Source of the DNA: DAOPJM01 sp964490325
GTDB lineage: Bacteria > Bacillota > Clostridia > Christensenellales > CAG-138
Reading direction: 5' to 3'
Assembly (NCBI GenBank): GCA_964490325.1
Contig: CAZBBX010000043.1
Span: forward strand, 1 to 14,387
Length of the DNA: 14,387 nt
Positions 7,138 to 12,883 of this stretch are shown one piece after another (position 1 is the first letter of the stretch; every line of letters begins with the position of its first letter). A program made the translations under genes and the position numbers. The notes below the pieces were generated by a model. The model was not told where the DNA came from. It did no database searches and worked only from the letters and a program-made list of their open reading frames with translations.

Positions 7138-7506
7138 ATGTTTTCTAAGAACGATAAAAATGCTGTGCGCAAAGCGCGCCACCATCGTCAGCGCAGAAAT
7201 ATATTTGGTACGCCCGAGCGTCCAAGGCTGAATGTGTATCGCAGCACCAGCCACATTTATGCGCAGGTCATCGATGACAGCACCGGGAACACCTTGGTCG
7301 CCGCTTCCACGCTGGAAGCTGCCATCAAGGCCGAGCTGACCGACAAGACCAAGACCCAAGAAAGCAAGCTGATCGGCAAGCTGATCGGCGAGCGCGCCAT
7401 GGAAAAGGGCATCACCAAGGTCGTCTTCGACCGCGGCGGTTACCTCTACACCGGTCGCGTTGCGGCGCTGGCCGAAGGCGCAAGAGAAGCCGGCCTGCAA
7501 TTCTAA
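7138..7506 (+). CDS. rplR: 50S ribosomal protein L18
   Basis: L18 carries 5S rRNA into the central protuberance together with L5. The 122-residue product has a basic N-terminus (NAVRKARHHRQRRNIFGT), PRLNVYRSTSHIYAQVIDD, LVAASTLE, then KLIGKLIGERAMEKGITKVV, FDRGGYLYTGRVAALAEGAREAGLQF. These are standard L18 motifs, and the length fits. ATG 7138 follows AAGGAG (7122-7127). The stop merges with the rpsE ribosome binding site (TAAGGAGG, 7504-7511). Confidence 0.98.
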   Translation: MFSKNDKNAVRKARHHRQRRNIFGTPERPRLNVYRSTSHIYAQVIDDSTGNTLVAASTLEAAIKAELTDKTKTQESKLIGKLIGERAMEKGITKVVFDRGGYLYTGRVAALAEGAREAGLQF

Positions 7507-7518
7507 GGAGGAAACGAG

Positions 7519-8028
7519 ATGCGTAACGATAGAAAATTCGAGCGTGAAGTCCCTGAATTCACCGAGCGGTTGGTCTACATCAACCGTGTCGCGAAGGTCG
7601 TCAAGGGCGGCAAGAACTTCCGCTTCACCGCGCTGATGGTCATCGGCAACGAGAAGGGCAAAGTCGGCGTAGGACTTGGCAAGGCCGTCGAGATCCCCGA
7701 GGCGGTGCGCAAGGGCGTCGAGGACGCCAAGCGCCACATGATCGAGGTCCCCATCGTGGGCACCACGATCCCGCATCAGGTCGAAGGCAAGTTTGGCAAG
7801 GGCCACGTCCGTATGCTTCCCGCCGAGGAAGGCTGCGGCGTTATCGCGGGCGGTCCCGTCCGTGCCGTGCTGGAGATGGCAGGCATCAAGGATATCCGCA
7901 CCAAGTCCTTTGGCTCCAACAACCCCAGCAACTGCGTCAAGGCGGCGCTGGATGGTCTGAGCCAGCTTCGCACGGCAGAGCAGATCGCCTCTCTCCGCGG
8001 CAAGTCCGTGGATGAGATCCTTAACTAA
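7519..8028 (+). CDS. rpsE: 30S ribosomal protein S5
   Basis: S5 helps hold decoding accuracy and, with S3 and S4, surrounds the mRNA entry channel. The 169-residue product has the N-terminal double-stranded RNA-binding fold with ERLVYINRVAKVVKGGKNF, RFTALMVIGNEKGKVGVGLG and KAVEIPEAVRKGVEDAK. The C-terminal domain has TIPHQVEGKFGKGHVRMLPA, GCGVIAGGPVRAVLEMAGI and KSFGSNNPSNCVKAALDGL. Length is typical. ATG 7519 follows AAGGAGG. The stop leads into an imperfect site for rpmD. Confidence 0.99.
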   Translation: MRNDRKFEREVPEFTERLVYINRVAKVVKGGKNFRFTALMVIGNEKGKVGVGLGKAVEIPEAVRKGVEDAKRHMIEVPIVGTTIPHQVEGKFGKGHVRMLPAEEGCGVIAGGPVRAVLEMAGIKDIRTKSFGSNNPSNCVKAALDGLSQLRTAEQIASLRGKSVDEILN

Positions 8029-8034
8029 GGGGGA
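8027..8034 (+). promoter_or_regulatory. Degenerate ribosome binding site of rpmD
   Basis: AAGGGGGA overlaps the rpsE stop and lies 7 bases before ATG 8042. It departs from the AGGAGG used by most genes in this cluster. It fixes the rpmD start, because the in-frame ATG at 8012 lies within rpsE and would add non-homologous residues. Confidence 0.55.
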
Positions 8035-8041
8035 CGGAAGC

Positions 8042-8212
8042 ATGAAGATCACGCTTATCAAGAGTCCGATCAGCAGCCTCCGCGATCAGCAGGACACGAT
8101 CAAGGCCCTGGGCCTGCACAAGATCGGTCAGACCGTGGAAAAGCCCGACAACGCCTGTGTGCGCGGGCAGATCTTCAAGGTAAAGCACCTTGTCAAGGTC
8201 GAAGAAAATTAG
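8042..8212 (+). CDS. rpmD: 50S ribosomal protein L30
   Basis: L30 is a small alpha/beta protein on the 50S surface, present in many but not all bacteria. The product has 56 residues: MKITLIKSPIS, then QDTIKALGLHKIGQTVEKPD, and a C-terminal FKVKHLVKVEEN. The GLHKIGQTV segment is the family signature, and the length is right. The gene overlaps nothing and lies 13 bases after rpsE. Its stop (TAG 8210-8212) is part of the rplO ribosome binding site TAGGAGG. Confidence 0.97.
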   Translation: MKITLIKSPISSLRDQQDTIKALGLHKIGQTVEKPDNACVRGQIFKVKHLVKVEEN

Positions 8213-8223
8213 GAGGTAGCGGC

Positions 8224-8670
8224 ATGAAGATCCATGAATTACAGCCCGCAGAAGGCGCCAAGCAGGCCGACAAGCGCGTAGGACGCGGTATCGGCAGCGG
8301 CATGGGCAAGACCTCGGCGAAGGGCCATAAGGGTCAGAAGGCGCGCAGCGGCAGCAAGAAGAACGGCTTTGAAGGCGGCCAGATGCCCCTTACCCGCCGT
8401 CTGCCCAAGCGTGGGTTCGTCAACCACTTTGCCAAGGAGTACACCATCATCAATATTTCCGACCTCGAAAGGTTGGAGAACGACACCGAAGTCACGGCTG
8501 AATCCCTCAAGGCTTGCGGTCTTATCAGCAAGATCGAAAAGGATGGCCTGAAGGTCCTTGGTAAGGGCAGCCTGACCAAGAAGCTCGTCGTCAAGGCAGC
8601 GAAGTTCTCTGAGTCCGCGAAGGCCGCTATCGAGGCAGCGGGCGGAAGTATTGAGGTGCTCGATGTTTAA
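8224..8670 (+). CDS. rplO: 50S ribosomal protein L15
   Basis: L15 threads a long basic N-terminal tail through 23S rRNA and is a late assembly protein. The 148-residue product begins MKIHELQPAEGAKQADKRVG and carries the Gly/Lys/Arg-rich GRGIGSGMGKTSAKGHKGQK and FEGGQMPLTRRLPKRGF. The globular C-terminal part has ISDLERLENDTEVT, GLISKIEKDGLKVLGKGSL and SESAKAAIEAAGGSIEVLDV. ATG 8224 follows TAGGAGG. The last 8 bases overlap the start of secY, so the two are probably translated in a coupled way. Confidence 0.98.
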   Translation: MKIHELQPAEGAKQADKRVGRGIGSGMGKTSAKGHKGQKARSGSKKNGFEGGQMPLTRRLPKRGFVNHFAKEYTIINISDLERLENDTEVTAESLKACGLISKIEKDGLKVLGKGSLTKKLVVKAAKFSESAKAAIEAAGGSIEVLDV

Positions 8671-9946
8671 GACCTTCTACAACGCGTTCAAGATCAAAGA
8701 CCTGAGAAAGAAGATCCTCATGACCCTCCTTCTCATCGTGGTCTATCGTCTTGGCAGCGCGATCCCGATCCCGGGCATCGATGTAGCGGCGTGGCAAACG
8801 GCGATCCAGGGCTATGCCCTGTTCGACTTCATGAGCCTCTTATCAGGCTCCGCGCTGTCGCAGTTCACCATCTTTGCCATGGGTATCTCGCCGTACATTA
8901 CGGCAAGCATTATTCTGCAGCTGTTGACCATCGCTATCCCCGCTCTCGAAAAGATGAGCAAGGACGAAGACGGTCGGCAAAAGATCGAGCAGATCACCCG
9001 CTATTCGGGCGTCGCATTGGCGCTCGTACAGGCGATCGGTATCATCGTCACATACGGCTCCTCCGCCAACATCGTCACCGATCAGTCCTTCATGGGCTAT
9101 GCGACGATCGCGATCTGCGCAGCCGGCGGCACCGCTTTCCTGATGTGGTTGGGCGAGCGCATCACCGAGAAGGGCATCGGCAACGGCGTTTCCATGCTGA
9201 TCTTTGCCTCCATCGTGGCTCGCGTTCCCGACTTCATCACCGAGCGCTTCAGCATGCTCTTCTCCGGTGAGCAGATCTGGCAGTTCTTCGTGGCGATCAT
9301 CATCATCGTTGCGTTGATCTCCTTCGTGGTCTACATCGAGAAGGCAGTCCGTAAGATCCCCATTCAGTACGCCAAGCGCGTGGTCGGCCGTAAGATGTAC
9401 GGCGGCCAAAGCACGCATCTGCCCCTCAAGGCCAATGCGAACGGCGTTCTGCCGCTGATCTTCGCCATGACGCTGATGCAGTTCCCGACGATGATCTTCC
9501 AGTTCGCGTCCAACACCGAGGGCTGGTTCTACAATGCCGGTCAGTGGTGGGAGAGCAACATGAGTTCCAGCGCATCCATGCCGATTGCGTACTATGTTAT
9601 CTACTTCCTGCTGATCATCGCATTCGGCTATTTCTACTCCTCGATCACCTTCAACCCGGTGGAGATGAGCAAGAATCTGCAGCAGAACGGCGGCTTCATC
9701 CCGGGCATCCGTCCCGGCAAGCCGACGGGAGAGTATCTGGGCAAGGTCAGCAACCGCTTGACGCTGTTCGGCTCCCTGTATCTGGCTGTTATCGCCATCA
9801 TCCCGACCATACTGCTAAATCAGCTCAAGATCACCAGTATGTTCGGTGCGACTTCCGTACTCATCATGGTCAGCGTTGCGCTTGAGACCACCGAGCATCT
9901 GGAGAACCAGATGCTGATGCGTCACTACAAGGGCTTCCTGAACTAA
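8663..9946 (+). CDS. secY: Preprotein translocase channel subunit SecY
   Basis: SecY forms the protein-conducting channel in the cytoplasmic membrane with SecE and SecG. SecA or the ribosome drives substrates through it. The 427-residue product shows ten hydrophobic segments near residues 17-35, 66-92, 113-132, 145-163, 174-190, 207-226, 261-282, 308-330, 367-386 and 392-410. Signatures include GSAIPIPGID (31-40), FAMGISPYITASIILQLLT (71-89), GERITEKGIGNGVS (164-177) and the cytoplasmic loop GGFIPGIRPGKPT (343-355), used for SecA and ribosome contact. ATG 8663 overlaps rplO by 8 bases and has only a modest GAGGTG site. An in-frame TTG at 8651 would add four residues unlike the family and is not chosen. 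Confidence 0.98.
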   Translation: MFKTFYNAFKIKDLRKKILMTLLLIVVYRLGSAIPIPGIDVAAWQTAIQGYALFDFMSLLSGSALSQFTIFAMGISPYITASIILQLLTIAIPALEKMSKDEDGRQKIEQITRYSGVALALVQAIGIIVTYGSSANIVTDQSFMGYATIAICAAGGTAFLMWLGERITEKGIGNGVSMLIFASIVARVPDFITERFSMLFSGEQIWQFFVAIIIIVALISFVVYIEKAVRKIPIQYAKRVVGRKMYGGQSTHLPLKANANGVLPLIFAMTLMQFPTMIFQFASNTEGWFYNAGQWWESNMSSSASMPIAYYVIYFLLIIAFGYFYSSITFNPVEMSKNLQQNGGFIPGIRPGKPTGEYLGKVSNRLTLFGSLYLAVIAIIPTILLNQLKITSMFGATSVLIMVSVALETTEHLENQMLMRHYKGFLN

Positions 9947-9950
9947 AGCC

Positions 9951-10568
9951 ATGAAGCTGATCTTTCTGGGCCCGCCGGGCGCCGGCAAAGGCACGCAGGC
10001 GGAACAGATCGCCAAAAGTTATGGCATTGCGCACATCTCCACGGGGGATATGCTCCGTCAAGAGATACGCAATGCCAGCCCTCTGGGGCTTGCCGCCAAG
10101 GCAATGATCGACAGAGGCGAGCTGGTACCCGATGACGTGGTCATCGCCATGGTGCAACAGCGCATCTTGGCGGCGGACTGCGAAAAGGGTTTCCTCTTTG
10201 ACGGTTTCCCGCGCACGGTCGAACAGGCGGAGGCGCTTGCCGCCTTCACCGATATCGATCGCGTGGTGAACATCGACGTTCCCTCCGAGCGGCTGATACG
10301 CCGCATCGTGGGACGCAGGATGTGCCCCGACTGCGGCGCCGCCTACCACGTTTCGCGCTATGACAAGCCCAACTGCAGCTGCGGCGGCAAACTCTATCAG
10401 CGCGACGACGATCGGGAGGAGACCGTTCGCAACCGCCTGACCGTGTACGAGGCAAAGACCAAGCCGCTGATCGATTATTACGAGAAGCGCGGCCTTCTGT
10501 CCACCGTCGACGGCGACGCCGACATCGACACGGTCGCAGCCGCCATCCGAGCGGTACTCGGCGCATGA
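9951..10568 (+). CDS. adk: Adenylate kinase with shortened zinc-type LID
   Basis: Adenylate kinase interconverts ATP plus AMP and two ADP in the cytoplasm. The 205-residue product has the P-loop GPPGAGKGT (7-15), the AMP-binding STGDMLR (30-36), the FDGFPRT motif (83-89), and RNRLTVYEAKTKPLIDYY with the catalytic-site arginines. The LID domain (about 120-155) carries Cys125, Cys128, Cys142 and Cys144. In the well-known zinc-type enzyme the pattern is CxxC, about 16 residues, then CxxC or CxxD. Here the spacer is 13 residues and the second pair is C-x-C. Zinc binding is therefore likely but of altered geometry. The ATG is 4 bases after the secY stop with no recognisable Shine-Dalgarno site, so initiation probably depends on upstream translation. 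Confidence 0.97.
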   Translation: MKLIFLGPPGAGKGTQAEQIAKSYGIAHISTGDMLRQEIRNASPLGLAAKAMIDRGELVPDDVVIAMVQQRILAADCEKGFLFDGFPRTVEQAEALAAFTDIDRVVNIDVPSERLIRRIVGRRMCPDCGAAYHVSRYDKPNCSCGGKLYQRDDDREETVRNRLTVYEAKTKPLIDYYEKRGLLSTVDGDADIDTVAAAIRAVLGA

Positions 10569-11338
10569 TCACGCTCAAGTCACCCGCCGACATCGAAAAG
10601 ATGTACAAGGCGGGGCAGGTCGTGGCGGAAACGCTGCGGCAGCTTGGCGAAGCGGTGCGTCCGGGCGTGACGACCGAGGAGCTGAACGATCTGGCCGACA
10701 GGGTCATCCGCAGCTACGGCGCGTATCCCTCCAGTTTACACTTTGAGGGTTATCCGAAAAGCATCTGCGTTTCGGTCAACGAGGAAGTCGTGCACGGCAT
10801 TCCCTCAAAAAGGAAGCTCCGTGAGGGGGACATCGTCAGCTGCGACGTGGTCGCAAAGCTCAACGGTTTCCACGGCGACGCGACCCGCACCTTTTTTGTC
10901 GGGGCGGTCGACCCGGAGGTACGGCTGCTGGTGGAACGCACCGAGGCCTGCTTCTTTGAAGCGCTCAAGTACTGCAGGGTGGGGTATCGCCTCTCCGACG
11001 TCTCCACCGCCATCCAACGCAAGGCGGAGAGCTACGGCTACGGCGTTGTGCGGGAGCTGACGGGTCACGGGATCGGGCGAGAAATGCACGAGGATCCCGA
11101 GGTGCCCAACTACTACTCGCCGCGTGCAAGAACGCGGCTGCAGCAGGGCATGACGATCGCGATCGAGCCGATGATCAACATGGGCACGGCGCAGGTATGG
11201 CAGCTGGACGACGGCTGGACGGTGGTCACGCGAGACCGTAAACCGTCCGCGCATTACGAGAACACGGTCGCGATCACCGATGGCGATCCGATCGTACTGA
11301 CGATCTTGGAGGCGCAGGATGGCAAAGACGGAGTTTAG
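10565..11338 (+). CDS. map: Methionine aminopeptidase, type I
   Basis: This metalloenzyme removes the initiator methionine from new proteins after deformylation. The 257-residue product shows the pita-bread fold with the five metal ligands of the family visible: Asp94, Asp105 (in GFHGDATRTF), His168 (in GHGIG), Glu201 (in IEPM) and Glu232 (in HYENT). The active-site His77 is in VVHGIPS. No N-terminal SH3-binding or zinc-finger extension is present, so it is the short bacterial type Ia form. The start overlaps the adk stop as ATGA (10565-10568), with no clear ribosome binding site. The last 20 bases overlap the next gene. Both features suggest coupled translation across adk, map and the KOW gene. 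Confidence 0.98.
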   Translation: MITLKSPADIEKMYKAGQVVAETLRQLGEAVRPGVTTEELNDLADRVIRSYGAYPSSLHFEGYPKSICVSVNEEVVHGIPSKRKLREGDIVSCDVVAKLNGFHGDATRTFFVGAVDPEVRLLVERTEACFFEALKYCRVGYRLSDVSTAIQRKAESYGYGVVRELTGHGIGREMHEDPEVPNYYSPRARTRLQQGMTIAIEPMINMGTAQVWQLDDGWTVVTRDRKPSAHYENTVAITDGDPIVLTILEAQDGKDGV

Positions 11339-11618
11339 CGTGGGCGACGTGGTCGTATCAAGAGCGGGCAGGGACAAGGGACGGCCTTTCGTCATACTGG
11401 CAAGACCCGAGTCCGAGTATGCGCTCCTCGTTGACGGCTCCCTGCGCAGGCTGGAGCGACCCAAGAGGAAGAAGCTGATGCATCTTATGGCGGCGCCGCA
11501 GGGCGATTCGGCAAGGATGCAGGCGCTGACGCTGGGCAAACAGGTGTGCGACGCGGACATTCGCAGGCACCTCGCGGCTCACGGCGGTAGTAAGACCGAA
11601 AGCAGTAAGGAGGGATAG
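11319..11618 (+). CDS. KOW-domain RNA-binding protein, function unknown
   Basis: The 99-residue product is a small basic protein with an N-terminal KOW-like motif (VGDVVVSRAGRDKGRPFVIL, 8-27), a beta-rich stretch ending LLVDGSLRRLERPKRKK (37-52), and a variable C-terminal tail. It resembles the bacterial family annotated as KOW-domain or L14E/L6E/L27E-like RNA-binding proteins. In Bacillus subtilis a gene of this kind, ybzG, also lies between map and infA. That placement among translation genes suggests a ribosomal or RNA-related role, but no function can be assigned from the sequence. ATG 11319 is 6 bases after GGAGG (11308-11312), inside map. The stop TAG is one base before the infA start. 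It could be a ribosome-associated or assembly factor; this is inference. Confidence 0.88.
   Translation: MAKTEFSVGDVVVSRAGRDKGRPFVILARPESEYALLVDGSLRRLERPKRKKLMHLMAAPQGDSARMQALTLGKQVCDADIRRHLAAHGGSKTESSKEG
11607..11614 (+). promoter_or_regulatory. Ribosome binding site of infA
   Basis: AAGGAGGG lies inside the last codons of the KOW gene and ends 5 bases before the TTG at 11620. The strong match and ideal spacing support TTG as the true infA start. Confidence 0.75.
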
Positions 11619-11619
11619 C

Positions 11620-11841
11620 TTGTCCAAACAGGATGTCATTGAAGTAGAGGGCGTCGTGACGGAAGCGTACCCCAACGCGATGTTCCAGGTGAAGCTACAG
11701 AACGACCACACGATCCTTGCAACGATCTCAGGAAAGCTTCGGATGCACTACATCCGCATCCTTCCGGGCGACAAGGTAACGGTCGAGATGTCGATCTACG
11801 ATTTTACCCGCGGCCGTATTACCTGGCGCGGAAAGCACTAA
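11620..11841 (+). CDS. infA: Translation initiation factor IF-1 (TTG start)
   Basis: IF-1 occupies the 30S A-site during initiation and stimulates IF-2 and IF-3. The 73-residue product is an S1-type OB fold: SKQDVIEVEGVVTEAYPNAM, QVKLQNDHTILATISGKLR, MHYIRILPGDKVTVEMS, and YDFTRGRITWRGKH. Homology starts at the second codon after the TTG (family start MAKEDVIEVEG), so the TTG at 11620 is the start by both alignment and ribosome binding site. A rare start codon after a very strong Shine-Dalgarno sequence is unusual for this factor and may tune its level. The stop is followed 22 bases later by rpmJ. Confidence 0.98.
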   Translation: MSKQDVIEVEGVVTEAYPNAMFQVKLQNDHTILATISGKLRMHYIRILPGDKVTVEMSIYDFTRGRITWRGKH

Positions 11842-11863
11842 ACGAGATTAAGGAGAAAAAGAA

Positions 11864-11977
11864 ATGAAAGTCAGACCTTCTGTAAAACCGATCTGTGAGA
11901 AGTGCAAGATCATCAAGCGCAAGGGCCACGTTATGGTCATCTGCGAGAATCCCAAGCACAAGCAGAAGCAGGGCTGA
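11864..11977 (+). CDS. rpmJ: 50S ribosomal protein L36, zinc form
   Basis: L36 is the smallest 50S protein and binds 23S rRNA near the factor-binding region. The 37-residue product starts MKVRPSVKPICEKCK and ends ICENPKHKQKQG, an almost perfect match to the family. The zinc ligands are Cys11, Cys14, Cys27 and His32, so this is the C+ form; zinc-independent paralogues lack them. The ATG follows AAGGAG (11850-11855) with 8 bases between. The gene ends before the longest intergenic stretch of the window. The short length and full conservation make the call secure. Confidence 0.97.
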   Translation: MKVRPSVKPICEKCKIIKRKGHVMVICENPKHKQKQG

Positions 11978-12036
11978 GCCGACAGGCGAAGGAAAATACT
12001 CGCGGGGCGGCTGGCGCAAACTGCGCTTCCCGCGGG
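11977..12036 (+). promoter_or_regulatory. Possible structured RNA (pseudoknot) upstream of rpsM
   Basis: The 102-base gap between rpmJ and rpsM can fold. CTCGCGGG (11999-12006) pairs with CCCGCGGG (12029-12036) in 8 pairs, one of them G-U. Inside it, GGCGCA (12013-12018) pairs with TGCGCT (12022-12027) around an AAC loop. The bulged CGGCT (12008-12012) is fully complementary to AGCCG at 11977-11981, which starts in the rpmJ stop codon. This pairing would cross the outer stem and make a pseudoknot. No T-run follows, so it is not a usual intrinsic terminator. In E. coli the alpha operon leader before rpsM is a pseudoknot bound by S4, and rpsD (S4) is in this cluster. A similar role here is inference only. 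Confidence 0.4.
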
Positions 12037-12079
12037 CTGAGATACATTGAGAAAAATTTAACGGAGGAAAGAAAACGAT

Positions 12080-12448
12080 ATGGCACGAATCGCTGGCGTA
12101 GACCTTCCGAGAGATAAGCGGGTCGAGATCGGCCTGACCTACATCTTCGGCATCGGTCGCAGCTCCGCTATGAACATTCTGGCCGCCACGGGCGTGGATC
12201 CCGATATCCGCGTGCGCGACCTGTCCGAGAGCGATGTCAACAAGCTCAGAGAGTATATCGACCACAATGTGAAGGTGGAGGGCGACCTCCGACGCGAAAC
12301 GTCGATGAACATTAAGCGGCTGATCGAGATCGGCTGCTACCGCGGCGTCCGTCATCGTAAGGGCCTGCCCGTTCGCGGACAGAGCACCAAGCAGAACGCC
12401 CGTACCCGCAAGGGGCCTAAGCGCACCCAAGGCGGAAAAAAGAAGTAA
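12080..12448 (+). CDS. rpsM: 30S ribosomal protein S13
   Basis: S13 sits at the top of the 30S head, contacts P-site tRNA and forms bridges to the 50S subunit. The 122-residue product has MARIAGVDLPRDKRVEIGLT, YIFGIGRSSAMNIL, VKVEGDLRRETSMNIKRLIE and GCYRGVRHRKGLPVRGQSTK, then QNARTRKGPKR and a lysine tail. The GQSTKQNARTRKGP segment differs at two positions from the commonest GQRTKTNARTRKGP; Bacillus also varies there. ATG 12080 lies 12 bases after GGAGG (12063-12067), a longer spacing than at other genes. The stop fuses with the rpsK ribosome binding site (TAAGGAGG, 12446-12453). Confidence 0.98.
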   Translation: MARIAGVDLPRDKRVEIGLTYIFGIGRSSAMNILAATGVDPDIRVRDLSESDVNKLREYIDHNVKVEGDLRRETSMNIKRLIEIGCYRGVRHRKGLPVRGQSTKQNARTRKGPKRTQGGKKK

Positions 12449-12463
12449 GGAGGGAACGCGAAA

Positions 12464-12871
12464 ATGGCAGCTACCAAGGGTAAGGTCAAGAAAGCAACGA
12501 CGCGTAAGCGCCGCGAAAGAAAGAACATTGAGCGCGGCCAGGCGCACATTCGTTCCTCCTTCAACAACACGCTGGTCACCATCACCGACCTGCAGGGCAA
12601 CGCGATCGCATGGTCGAGCGCAGGCTCGCTGGGCTTCCGCGGTTCCCGCAAGTCCACGCCGTTTGCGGCGCAGTCGGCTTCCGAGACGGCGGCAAAGGCC
12701 GCTATGGAGCGCGGCCTCAAGTTTGTTGAGGTCTACATCAAGGGGCCCGGTTCCGGCCGTGAATCCGCGATCCGCGCTCTGCAGAGCGCAGGTCTGACCG
12801 TTGAGCTGATTAAGGACGTCACGCCCATTCCGCACAACGGCTGCCGCCCGCCGAAGCGCAGAAGAGTCTAA
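12464..12871 (+). CDS. rpsK: 30S ribosomal protein S11
   Basis: S11 lies on the 30S platform near the E-site and the mRNA exit. The 135-residue product begins with a basic tail (ATKGKVKKATTRKRRERKN). The core follows: GQAHIRSSFNNTLVTITDL, GNAIAWSSAGSLGFRGSRKS, PFAAQSASETAAKAAMERGL, EVYIKGPGSGRESAIRALQ and the C-terminal DVTPIPHNGCRPPKRRRV. The Asn-Gly in HNGCRPP is the site of isoaspartate formation known in E. coli S11. ATG 12464 follows AAGGAGGG. The stop is fused to the rpsD site (TAAGGAGG, 12869-12876). Confidence 0.99.
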   Translation: MAATKGKVKKATTRKRRERKNIERGQAHIRSSFNNTLVTITDLQGNAIAWSSAGSLGFRGSRKSTPFAAQSASETAAKAAMERGLKFVEVYIKGPGSGRESAIRALQSAGLTVELIKDVTPIPHNGCRPPKRRRV

Positions 12872-12883
12872 GGAGGCAAGAAG

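Noticed and set aside
6451..8061. A 536-codon open frame on the minus strand across rpsH, rplF, rplR and rpsE
   Set aside because: It is a shadow of conserved plus-strand genes; its low-complexity Ala/Asp/Leu/His composition is typical of antisense frames.
11999..12036. Intrinsic terminator after rpmJ
   Set aside because: The stem is GC-rich, but the following bases (GCTGAGATACATT) have no T-run, so a usual Rho-independent terminator is not supported.
12047..12079. Promoter before rpsM
   Set aside because: A TTGAGA is present, but no TATAAT-like box lies at suitable spacing before the start codon.
12365..12414. Two unusual residues in the S13 GQSTKQNARTRKGP motif
   Set aside because: Bacillota, including Bacillus, vary at these positions, so this is ordinary family variation.
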